From Halolamina pelagica (GTDB lineage: Archaea; Halobacteriota; Halobacteria; Halobacteriales; Haloferacaceae), in assembly GCF_001307315.1 (NCBI RefSeq), contig NZ_LGUC01000001.1, forward strand, positions 744,001 to 808,000: a stretch of 64,000 nucleotides of DNA. Reading direction: 5' to 3'. The notes beneath the pieces were generated by a model that was given only the letters and a program-made list of their open reading frames with translations, ran no database searches and was not told the origin of the DNA. A program made the position numbers and the translations under genes. Within the stretch, counting starts at the first letter, position 1, and each line of letters begins with the position of its first letter. Below are positions 35,128 to 43,115 of the stretch, piece by piece.

Positions 35128-36147
35128 ATGACCGACCGAGTCGCGACTACACTGGGACTGTACCCGCTCCCGGACTGGGCGAAAGACGAACTCTCGAGCC
35201 TCAAAGGCCACCAGAAAGCCGACCTCGTCGACGGCAGCGAGGGGCCGGAGGTCCGTGCGGCCTACGAGCGCGTCCGCGAGGAACTGATCGACGACCAGCG
35301 CGAGGCCGGCCTCGACCGGATCGTCGAGGGGCAGGGCCGCTGGGACGACTGGCTCGCCCACCCGCTGGCGGTGCACGACGGCGTCGAAACCGGCGGCATC
35401 GTGCGCTACTACGACAACAACAACTTCTACCGCGACCCGCGGGTCGTCGACGACCTCGCCGCCGACGGGGGCGACGTGGCCGCCGAACTCGATGCCGCGA
35501 CGGCCCTCCTCGAGGACGAGGAGTCCCTCCAGGCGGTCCTCCCGGGCCCCTACACGCTCGCCGACCTCGCGACCGACGAGTACTACGGCGACGACGCCGA
35601 GTTCCTCGCCGCGATCGCGGAGTTCCTCGCCGGCGAGGTCGAGGCGCTCCCCGAGCACGAGACGCTGTTCCTCCTCGACCCCTCGCTGGTGACTGATTCG
35701 CCCGAGGGCGAGGCAAACGAGCGCGTCAGCGACGCGGTTGACACGGTCGCGGCCGCCACCGACGCCGACGTGGTGCTCCAGAGCTACTGGGGCGCTCACG
35801 AGGAGAAGACGTACGCCCACCTGATGGACGCCGACGTGGACGCGTTCGGCTTCGACTTCGTCGCCGGCGACCGCGACGCCCACCTCTACAACGTCACCGA
35901 GTACGGCACGAAAGACGCCATCTCGGTCGGCCTCGTCGACGGACAGAACACCGCCGTCGAGAGCCCCGAGACAGTCGCTGAACGCATCGACTGGGTGACC
36001 GAGCAGATCCCGAGCCAGACGTTCGACACCGTCTACGCGACGCCGAACACCGAACTCGCCTACCTGCCCGTCTCGACGTACCGGGAGAAGCTCTCGGTGC
36101 TCGGCGAGGCGGTTGAACTGGCGCCGGAAACGGAGGTGAGCGCCTGA
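35128..36147 (+). CDS. MetE-like protein without zinc ligands (methionine synthase partner)
   Basis: A 339-residue TIM-barrel protein of the UROD/MetE superfamily: TTLGLYPLPDWAKDEL, AVLPGPYTLADLATDEYYGDD, and a GLVDGQNTAVESPETVAERI segment near the end. The place of the catalytic HxC motif reads VVLQSYWGAH, and the whole protein has no cysteine, so it cannot hold the catalytic zinc. It resembles the N-terminal half of long bacterial MetE, or a folate-binding or structural partner. It is translationally coupled (TGATG) to the zinc-containing gene downstream, implying a heteromeric enzyme. Confidence 0.85.
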   Translation: MTDRVATTLGLYPLPDWAKDELSSLKGHQKADLVDGSEGPEVRAAYERVREELIDDQREAGLDRIVEGQGRWDDWLAHPLAVHDGVETGGIVRYYDNNNFYRDPRVVDDLAADGGDVAAELDAATALLEDEESLQAVLPGPYTLADLATDEYYGDDAEFLAAIAEFLAGEVEALPEHETLFLLDPSLVTDSPEGEANERVSDAVDTVAAATDADVVLQSYWGAHEEKTYAHLMDADVDAFGFDFVAGDRDAHLYNVTEYGTKDAISVGLVDGQNTAVESPETVAERIDWVTEQIPSQTFDTVYATPNTELAYLPVSTYREKLSVLGEAVELAPETEVSA

Positions 36148-37226
36148 TGGCCCGCGACGCCGCCAACCGCGAGCAGTTCCGCCCCGACGACCACGACCAC
36201 GAGCACTTCCTGCTCACCAGCGTCGTCGGCTCCTACCCCAAGCCGACGTGGCTCAACCGTGCCGACGACCTCGTCGACGATCCCGACGCCTCCTTCGACG
36301 AGGCCGACCTCGAGGAAGCCCACGACGACGCCTGCCGCCTCATTACCGAGGAGCACGAGCGAACCGGCCTCGACACGGTCGTCGACGGCGAGATGCGGCG
36401 CAACGAGATGGTGGAGTTCTTCGCCGAGCGCATCGACGGCTACGAGTTCAACGGCCCCGTGAAAGTGTGGGGGCACAACTACTTCCACAAGCCGAGCGTC
36501 GTCGAGGAAGTCAGCTACGACGAGCCGTGGCTGGTCGACGAGTTCGAGTTCACCGACGCCGTCGCCGAGCGCCCCGTCAAGGTCCCGATCACGGGTCCAT
36601 ACACGCTCGCCAACTGGGCGTTCGACGAGCACTACGGCGACAGTGAGGCGCTCGCGTACGACCTCGCGGACCTGGTGAACGAGGAGATCGAGAAGCTGGT
36701 CGAGGCGGGCGCCCGCTACATCCAGATCGACGAGCCCGCGCTGGCGACGACGCCGGACGACCACGCGATCGTCGGCAGCTGTCTGGAGCGCATCGTCGAC
36801 GGCGTGCCCGACGAGGTCCGCGTGGGCGTCCACGTCTGTTACGGCGACTACTCCCGGATCTACCCCGAACTCAACGAGTTCCCCGTCGACGAGGTCGACC
36901 TCGAACTCTGCAACGACGACTACCAGCAGATCGAGACGCTCGCCGACGGCGAGTTCGCGCCCGACCTCGCGCTGGGCGTCGTCGACGTGCACGACGCCGA
37001 GGTCGAGAGCGTCGAGGAGATCAAGCAGAACATCAAGCAGGGGCTGAAGGTGGTGCCGCCGGAGCAACTCACCGTCTCGCCGGACTGCGGGCTGAAGCTG
37101 CTCCCCCGCGAGGCCGCCTACCAGAAGACCGAGAACCTCGTCACCGCGGCTCGCGAGGTCGAGGCCGAACTCGACGCCGGCGAGATCGAGGTGCCGGCTC
37201 GGGACGCCCCGACGGCCGACGACTGA
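36147..37226 (+). CDS. metE: Cobalamin-independent methionine synthase, catalytic (archaeal core MetE)
   Basis: Transfers a methyl group to homocysteine. 359 residues; the zinc ligands are present as His229 and Cys231 (GVHVCYGDYS), Glu253 (VDLELCND) and Cys314 (SPDCGLKLLP). N-terminal LLTSVVGSYPKPTW is the usual start of this family and IQIDEPAL lines the active site. Archaeal core MetE proteins probably use a methylated corrinoid or pterin carrier rather than methyl-tetrahydrofolate triglutamate; the donor here is unknown. The start at 36147 overlaps the upstream stop. Confidence 0.9.
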   Translation: MARDAANREQFRPDDHDHEHFLLTSVVGSYPKPTWLNRADDLVDDPDASFDEADLEEAHDDACRLITEEHERTGLDTVVDGEMRRNEMVEFFAERIDGYEFNGPVKVWGHNYFHKPSVVEEVSYDEPWLVDEFEFTDAVAERPVKVPITGPYTLANWAFDEHYGDSEALAYDLADLVNEEIEKLVEAGARYIQIDEPALATTPDDHAIVGSCLERIVDGVPDEVRVGVHVCYGDYSRIYPELNEFPVDEVDLELCNDDYQQIETLADGEFAPDLALGVVDVHDAEVESVEEIKQNIKQGLKVVPPEQLTVSPDCGLKLLPREAAYQKTENLVTAAREVEAELDAGEIEVPARDAPTADD

Positions 37227-37232
37227 GCGGTA

Positions 37233-37921
37233 GTGTTCAGATAAGCTGGTTCCATGCGAAGGCGAACGCTTGAAGCCAATTTTCGACAGTATCTGCTTCG
37301 GCATGGCTGAAACAGTTTGAGAACTGGTTAGTTCGTCGTTTTAGTTCTCGAAAGACACGTTCGACGCTATTCCGATTACCGTGTTTTTCGTATCGGTAAT
37401 CGAGGCCATGTCGGTGGAGTGCTGCTTGCAGCCACGGTGCAGAATCGACGAGAAAGACTGCGTCATCGACGAGATGTTTCTCGCGGAGTTCGGAGAGGAA
37501 CATCTCGGTAATCGCTTGATTTCTCGTCGGAGAGAGCTTGACGTGCAGCAAGCGGTTCGTGTCGGTATCGACAGCAGCGTACAGCCAGAACCGTTCATCG
37601 TTGAGTTGGATCACGGTCTCGTCAACCGCGACGTGATCCGGATTTGCACCGCCAAGCGGCTGTAAATCGGCCTTCTGCACCCAGTTGTGAACGGTCGTTC
37701 GACAGCGTTCGACACCCAACCTATCGAGAATCGAAATGGTATCCGAAAGTGATAATCCAGCCAGATGGAGTCGGATACCGAGCTTCATCGCGGGCTCGGG
37801 TGTCGCCTCTCGCTTCACAAAATCTAACTCGAAGCAGTCGCTACCTCCGTTGAGGCGGGCGATTTCGAGCATTGACCACTCACAGATCGTCCCGCCTCAC
37901 TCTTCATCCTTATCTGAACAC
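37233..37921 (-). mobile_element. IS6-family insertion sequence
   Basis: A 689-bp element with perfect 13-bp terminal inverted repeats: GTGTTCAGATAAG at 37233-37245 and its complement at 37909-37921. It encloses one intact transposase gene. The 8-nt flanks differ (GAGCGGTA on the left, CGCCGCCT on the right), so no target-site duplication is seen. It lies 6 nt past the metE stop. Its base composition is clearly lower in G+C than the neighbours. Confidence 0.92.
37237..37872 (-). CDS. IS6-family DDE transposase
   Basis: A 211-residue DDE transposase: an N-terminal helix-turn-helix (LHLAGLSLSDTISILDRLG, then RTTVHNWVQKAD), catalytic Asp in HVAVDETVIQLN, second Asp in DAVFLVDSAPWLQAAL, and Glu in RNSVERVFRELKRRTNQF. 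Length and spacing are those of haloarchaeal IS6-group elements. The reading frame is intact, so the element is potentially active. Start ATG at 37872, about 37 nt inside the right terminal repeat. Confidence 0.93.
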   Translation of the reverse strand: MLEIARLNGGSDCFELDFVKREATPEPAMKLGIRLHLAGLSLSDTISILDRLGVERCRTTVHNWVQKADLQPLGGANPDHVAVDETVIQLNDERFWLYAAVDTDTNRLLHVKLSPTRNQAITEMFLSELREKHLVDDAVFLVDSAPWLQAALHRHGLDYRYEKHGNRNSVERVFRELKRRTNQFSNCFSHAEADTVENWLQAFAFAWNQLI

Positions 37922-37974
37922 CGCCGCCTTTCGTAGAGGGAAGGTTCTTAAGGTGTTCGACGGTACGACGAGGT

Positions 37975-39323
37975 ATGGGACTGTTCGACCGACTCCGGGG
38001 CGAGAGTGACCCCCGAGTCGTCTTCCTCGGTATCGACGGTGTGCCGTTCAGCCTACTCGACGAGCACCCTGACGAGTTCCCTAACTTCGCCGCGCTCGCC
38101 GACGAAGGCAGCGCCGGCCCGATCGACAGTATCGTTCCGCCGGAGTCGAGCGCCTGTTGGCCGTCGCTGACGACAGGAGTCAACCCCGGCGAGACCGGCG
38201 TGTACGGCTTCCAGGACCGCGAGGTCGGTACGTATGACACCTACGTCCCGATGGGCCGAGACGTGCAGGCAACCCGGCTCTGGGACCGCGTCGCCAACGA
38301 CGGCCGCGACGCGACGGTGATGAACGTCCCCGTGACGTTCCCGCCCCAGCGCAACGTCCAGCGCATGGTGTCCGGCTTCCTCTCGCCCAGCGTCGAGAAG
38401 GCCGCCTACCCCGACGATCTCCGGGACTATCTCCAGTCGATCGACTACAAGATCGACGCCGACGTGAAGCAGGGCCACGAGGAGGACAAGGAGCCGTTCA
38501 TGCAGGACGCCCACGAGACGCTGGATAAGCGCTACGAGGCGTTCACCCACTACCTCGAACAGGACGACTGGGACCTCTTCTTCGGCGTGTTCATGACGAC
38601 CGATCGCGTGAACCACTTCCTGTTCGAGGACTACGAGCGCGACGGGCCGAACAAGGACGCGTTCATGGAGTTCTACCGGCAGCTCGACGAGTACATCGGC
38701 AACATCCGGGAGATGCTGCCCGACGACACAACGCTCGTGGTCGCCTCGGACCACGGGTTCACCAGCCTCGACTACGAGGTCCACCTGAACGAGTGGCTCG
38801 AGCAGGAGGGCTGGCTCTCGTACCAGGACGACGATCACGAGGAACTCGGCGACATCGCCGACGACACCCGTGCGTACTCGCTGATCCCCGGCCGGTTCTA
38901 CGTCAACCTCGAGAACCGCGAGCCCCGCGGGAGCGTTCCCGAGGCGGAGTACGACGCGGTCCGCGACGAGCTCAAGGCCGAACTCGAGGCGCTCGAAGGC
39001 CCCGACGGCCGGAAAGTCTGTGAGCGCGTCGTCGAGAAGCAGCAGGCGTTCCGGGGCGACCACGACGACATCGCGCCCGATCTGGTCGCGATTCCGAACC
39101 ACGGGTTCGACCTCAAAGCCGGCTTCACCGGCGGCAGCGACGTGTTCGCCGACGGCCCCGAAACGGGATGCACAGCTTCGACAACGCCTCGCTGTTCATC
39201 GACACACCCGACGCCGATATCGAGGACTGCGACCTGCTCGACATCGCGCCGACGATTCTGGAGCTGATGGAACTGGAGTTCTCCCGGACGGAGTTCGACG
39301 GCGCCAGCCTGGTCCGGAACTAA
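37975..39323 (+). CDS. Alkaline phosphatase-superfamily phosphodiesterase (one apparent frameshift)
   Basis: About 449 residues after adding one C to the run 39156-39159, which restores RNGMHSFDNASLFIDTPDADIEDCDLLDIAPTILELMEL... to the C-terminus. Type I phosphodiesterase/nucleotide pyrophosphatase fold: metal Asp in VVFLGIDGVPF, probable nucleophile in ACWPSLTTG, and metal site ASDHGF followed by the late HSFDN. Substrate unknown; haloarchaeal relatives are often linked to surface glycan or nucleotide metabolism. It starts 54 nt after the insertion sequence, so the IS may have displaced its native promoter region. Confidence 0.85.
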
Positions 39324-39371
39324 CCCCTCGGCTCCCGAAAGCGGCATACCCCTGCCGCCATACCCTCCGCC

Positions 39372-40469
39372 ATGGAGTACGAGGAGCCCAAGTTCTTCGA
39401 AGTGATGGGCTACGTCGGCGACGCCGAACGCGACGTGATCGACATGGTCAGCGGCAACCCCGACTGGGAGCCGCCGCAGGCGCTCCGGGAAGGGCTGCAA
39501 GAGTACGCGACGTTCGAGCCGGATCGGTTCCAGTACCCCCCAGCGACGGCACCGCGGCGCTCAAAGCCGAGATCGCCGAGCGCCGCGGCGTCGACCCCGG
39601 CCGGATCGTCGTCACCAACGGCACCGGGGAGGCGAACTACCTGGGCATGGCGGCGGCGCTGGAACGAGACGCCGGGGACGAGGTGCTCCTGACCGATCCA
39701 GTGTACCCCTACTACCCGGGGAAGACGCGGATGCTCGGCGGCGACGCGACGTTCGTGCCCGCGAACCGGGACGGCAGCCTCGACGTGGACGCCTACCGCG
39801 AGGCGATGGGCGACGAGACCGGGCTGGTGGTGCTCAACACGCCGAACAACCCTACCGGGGCGGTGTACGATCACGCGAAGGTGGCGACGATCGTCCGGCT
39901 CTGTGAGGAGCACGACGCCGTCGCGGTCGTCGACGAGGTGTACGACCACTTCGACCTCTCGGGCACGTTCGAGTCCGCGCTCACGATCGACTCCGAGCAC
40001 TGCGTCGTCACCTCGGGGTTCTCGAAGTCGCTGGCGATCACGGGGTTCCGTGTCGGGTACGCGATCTTCCCCGAGTGGCTCGCCGAGAACGCGAAAGCCC
40101 GCCACATGCTGGTCAACGTCGCCACCACCCGACCGGGGCAGTACGCCGTCCTCCGCGGGCTCGAGGGGCCGACGCGGCCTACTACGAGGCCGCCCGGGAG
40201 CTGATCCGCGAACGCGTGGACACGTTCACCGAGGCGCTCGACGCCGCCGGCGCCGAGTACACCCGCCCGGACGGCGCCTTCTACGTGATGGCGCGCTTCG
40301 ACGACTACCCTGGGACGATGGCGAACGTGAAGCGACTCATCGACGAGGCCGGCGTCGCCGGCATGCCAGGTGAGGGGTTCGGTGAGGCGTACAGCGACTG
40401 GCTCCGCTTCGCGTTGGTGACCCCCGCGTCGAGGAGGCCGCCGACCGCCTGGCCGCGTTCTTCGCCTAA
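39372..40469 (+). CDS. Pyridoxal-phosphate aminotransferase, class I/II (three apparent frameshifts)
   Basis: About 366 residues when one base is added at each of three runs: C 39536-39541, G 40165-40168 and C 40421-40425. The pieces then join as DMVSGNPDWEPP, PSDGTAALKAEIAERRGVDPGRIVVTNGTGEANYLG, NTPNNPTGAVYDH (the NPTG motif), VVDEVYDHFDL, SGFSKSLAITGFRVGYA (PLP-binding Lys), and a C-terminal TRPDGAFYVMARFDDYPG. Likely an aspartate- or aromatic-type enzyme. Three breaks in one gene are more easily explained by error-prone base calls than by decay, because each repairs the same way. Confidence 0.85.
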
Positions 40470-40623
40470 CGGAGCGCTCGCCCACTCAGCGGCGGTTTCT
40501 CGCTCCGCCGACATCCGGCCAGTTGTCGGTGTCTCGTGAGCCCGTAAACCGTATTTCGAGATAGCGAACGGGGGCCGGTGCCGCCACACAACGCTCAAGC
40601 GCCCTCGGCGAGAACGCCCGGCC

Positions 40624-40989
40624 GTGTCGACCCGCGAGGAGAAACGCGAACTCGGCCTCGAACTGCTCGCCCATCTGGAGGACGAGGAGCTCTCGCTGGC
40701 CGAGACGATCGATCGGCTGGAGGCAGTGACGACCAGCCCCTCGCTCACCCGGGAGATCCTCGACGACGCCGAGAAGCGCGGGCTGATCGAGCGGGAGGAC
40801 GGTCGCCTGCGCACACGCACGGGCGGGACGTTCGTCCGGATGGGCAGTGACGTGGTGCAGCGGGAGGGTGACTACGACTGCCGGCGCTGTGGCGCGAGCA
40901 TCTCGACGGGCCACTTCGTCCAGTTCGAGAGCGGGGAACTGGGGCCGTTCGGGCCGTCGTGTATCAGAAAAGTGCTCGGACGGGAGTAG
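40624..40989 (+). CDS. DUF5830-type winged-helix zinc-ribbon protein
   Basis: A 121-residue protein with GTG start. Residues about 1-65 form an HTH (LLAHLEDEELSLAETIDRLEAVTTSPSLTREIL, then AEKRGLIEREDGRL). A C-terminal zinc-binding segment CRRCGASISTGHF plus CIRKVLG supplies Cys/His ligands. I associate the arrangement with haloarchaeal DUF5830. It may bind DNA or RNA. Convergent with the zinc-finger gene, whose stop abuts it. Confidence 0.7.
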   Translation: MSTREEKRELGLELLAHLEDEELSLAETIDRLEAVTTSPSLTREILDDAEKRGLIEREDGRLRTRTGGTFVRMGSDVVQREGDYDCRRCGASISTGHFVQFESGELGPFGPSCIRKVLGRE

Positions 40990-41648
40990 CTACCAGGCCG
41001 ACCAGGCGCTCGTCTTCTCGTCGCGGCCGAAGACGCGCTTGATGTCCTTCGCGAACGCGAGGTCGCCCTCGTGGTCGAGCTTCTTGTGGCGGTAGTCGTC
41101 GGCGACGGCGTCGCGGAGCTGGAGGCTCTGGACCTCGAACTCGTCGTCGCCGAACTCGTAGGTCTTGCCGACGACGAACTCGAAGTCGCCCGGCAGGAAC
41201 GCCTTCGTGGACCGGGACTGCTCGTTGCGGCCGTCGCCCTCCTTCGGGTGGATGGTGATGTTCACGCCGACGTTGTCGACGACGCGGGTCCAGACCGTTT
41301 CGACTTCGTCCATCGTGGCGTGTTCGGTGCGGCGCTCGGGGCCGAGCTCGATGCTCGTGACCTCGACCTGCTGGATCGCCGCCTCGGTCTCGACGACGAA
41401 CTCGTCGCCGGCCTCGATCTCCTCCTCGGCGACGGCGTTCAGCGTCGCCTTGTAGGAGTCGCCGTCCTGGGAGACCACCACGTCGACGGTGACCTCGTCG
41501 GGCGTCTCGATCTTCTCTTTGTGGACGTGGCCACACTCCGTACACCGGACCGTCGTCTGTCCGCCGGGACTCAGTACCTCGTGGACTGTCTCCTCGTGGG
41601 GGAACAGGAGGGACAGGGAAGCGGCAGGCGATCAGCAGACTCACTCAT
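40990..41648 (-). CDS. HVO_0476-type zinc finger protein (one apparent frameshift)
   Basis: About 219 residues when one base is added at the G run 41598-41602: MSESADRLPLPCPSCSPHEE, then VRCTECGHVHKEKI. The two CxxC knuckles (CPSC and CTEC) build a zinc ribbon, followed by beta-rich domains (VTVDVVVSQDG, FVVGKTYEFGDDEFEVQSLQL) and a Lys/Arg-rich C-terminus FAKDIKRVFGRDEK. The architecture is that of a conserved haloarchaeal family of unknown role; nucleic-acid binding is plausible. Confidence 0.78.
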
Positions 41649-41732
41649 ACCTCCGATTGCCGGTCGAACGGTTTAAAAGCGCGTGTTCGGGGGCGCCGTG
41701 AGAGGGAGGCGCGCGGTCCGGCGCTGTCCGGC

Positions 41733-42440
41733 TCAGGGGAGCGCCCGGAGCGCCGCCAGCATCTCGTCCAAGTCTTTGGTCGACGCCGCGAGCGAGAACC
41801 CGTCACGCTTCGCGAGGGCGGGGGCGTGGTCCCACACGTCTTCGGGCTCGATGCCGTGGAGGACGACGGCGTTCGGCGTCGGCGTCAGCACTCGCAGGGC
41901 GACCAGCGGCGACTCGCCGCGCGTCACCTCGGTGAACACGAGCGCGCGGTCGGTCGACTCGCCGTAGAGCCGGTAGAACTCCTCGCTCGACAGGCGGGTG
42001 ATCGCCTCGATGCTGTCGATCACGGTGTGGCCGTTGACGTGCGTGGACTCGCTGCCCGCGAGTTCGGTCGCCCCGGTCGCCTCGTAGAACTCCGAGAGCG
42101 GGACGGCCCGCGAGTACTCCCGCAGGTCGTGGACGATGTCGCTCTCGAAGCCGGCGGTCACCACGCGAGCGTACTGCCGGACGTGGGCGCCGCCGCGGGC
42201 GGTGTCGATAGCGAGCAGCCCCTCGACCAGCCGTCGGACGACGCCGATCCCGGGGCTCTCACGGCGGCCGCTCTCGTAGTCGGAGATCACCGACGAGGAG
42301 ACGTCCATCTCCTCGGCCAGCGCCGTCTGGGACACCTCGAAGTCGGTGCGCCACTTCCGCAGCGTCGCGCCGGGATCGTCCGAGAGGACCACTTCGCCGG
42401 CGATCCGGCGGGCGAGTCGGCGCTCTGCGTTCTCGGTCAC
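41733..42440 (-). CDS. XRE/HTH_3 family transcriptional regulator
   Basis: 235 residues. A helix-turn-helix at about 25-62 (ATLRKWRTDFEVSQTALAEEM, SSSVISDYESGRRESPG) is the Cro/C1 type. The rest is a conserved alpha/beta effector domain with VIDSIEAITRLSSEEFYRLYGE and a nucleotide- or ligand-like fold near LVFTEVTRGESPLVAL. This matches the archaeal MJ0586-like regulator family. Start ATG at 42440. Separated from the NYN gene by 63 nt in the same direction, so they may share a transcript. Confidence 0.85.
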   Translation of the reverse strand: MTENAERRLARRIAGEVVLSDDPGATLRKWRTDFEVSQTALAEEMDVSSSVISDYESGRRESPGIGVVRRLVEGLLAIDTARGGAHVRQYARVVTAGFESDIVHDLREYSRAVPLSEFYEATGATELAGSESTHVNGHTVIDSIEAITRLSSEEFYRLYGESTDRALVFTEVTRGESPLVALRVLTPTPNAVVLHGIEPEDVWDHAPALAKRDGFSLAASTKDLDEMLAALRALP

Positions 42441-42503
42441 GCGTCGGCGTGGGCGGGCCCGCGAGATAGGCGTGTCGGTGCGGCGCTTCGCCCGGCGTCG
42501 ACG

Positions 42504-42950
42504 CTACTCCCCGAGCGTGACGCTCTCGTCGGCCGCCGAGCGCAGCGCGTCCGAGCGACCGTAGCTCCCGGGCGCGATCGCGAGCGTGCGGACCCCCTCC
42601 CGCCCCGCGAGCTCGAAGGCGGGTTTGAAGTCGGTGTCACGGGAGGCGACGGCGATCGTGGCGACGCGGTTCCGGAGCACGAACTCCGCGGCGTCGACGG
42701 CGAGTCGCACGTCCACGTCGCCGCTGGTGGTGATCACTTCGAACCCGTGGGCTTCCGCCGCCCGAATCAGGCTGCCGGGCGCCGCCTCGTTGAGGTAGAG
42801 TCGTGCGGCGACGACCCGACCGGAAGCGGCCGCGGCCGCACGCACGTCGTCCAGATCCACGTCGAACTCCTCGCGCAACACGTTCGGCCCATCGACGAAC
42901 AGCGCGACCCCCTCGCGCCGGTCGCCCAACAGCCGCCGAACCCAGTCCAT
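42504..42950 (-). CDS. NYN-domain (PIN-like) protein, TIGR00288 family
   Basis: 148 residues of the NYN/LabA PIN-like nuclease fold: ALFVDGPNVL (first acidic site), TTSGDVDVRLAVDAAEFVL, and ASRDTDFKPAFELAGREG carry the conserved Asp residues that coordinate metal. Such proteins act in RNA processing or decay; archaeal substrates are unknown. Start ATG at 42950; the upstream frame (24 residues) falls in a palindromic promoter segment. Divergent from the halolysin gene. Confidence 0.82.
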   Translation of the reverse strand: MDWVRRLLGDRREGVALFVDGPNVLREEFDVDLDDVRAAAAASGRVVAARLYLNEAAPGSLIRAAEAHGFEVITTSGDVDVRLAVDAAEFVLRNRVATIAVASRDTDFKPAFELAGREGVRTLAIAPGSYGRSDALRSAADESVTLGE

Positions 42951-42995
42951 AGCCGTCCCTGCACCTCGCTCGTGATATCGGTTCCGGGAAGCGCC

Positions 42996-43065
42996 GGTAT
43001 CTTCGATACCGCTTATAAACAAATGTATAAACTGTATTAGTTGAACGGTTTTTGAGCTATATTTA
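42996..43065. promoter_or_regulatory. Divergent promoter region with palindrome and TATA elements
   Basis: A perfect inverted repeat GGTATC-TTC-GATACC (42996-43010) lies upstream of the NYN gene. A direct repeat TATAAAC (43014-43020 and 43026-43032, 12 nt apart) follows, then TATATTTA (43058-43065) before the protease. The stretch 43011-43085 is strikingly AT-rich for this genome. Confidence 0.45.
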
Positions 43066-43115
43066 GACTAAATCAGTACAAATATATGTTGCCACCCTCG
43101 TTGTGTTTCTGCACT

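Noticed and set aside
41733-42950. A toxin-antitoxin pair (XRE plus PIN-like NYN)
   Set aside because: The XRE protein has a large effector domain and the NYN protein belongs to a widespread housekeeping-like family; the 63-nt gap gives no translational coupling.
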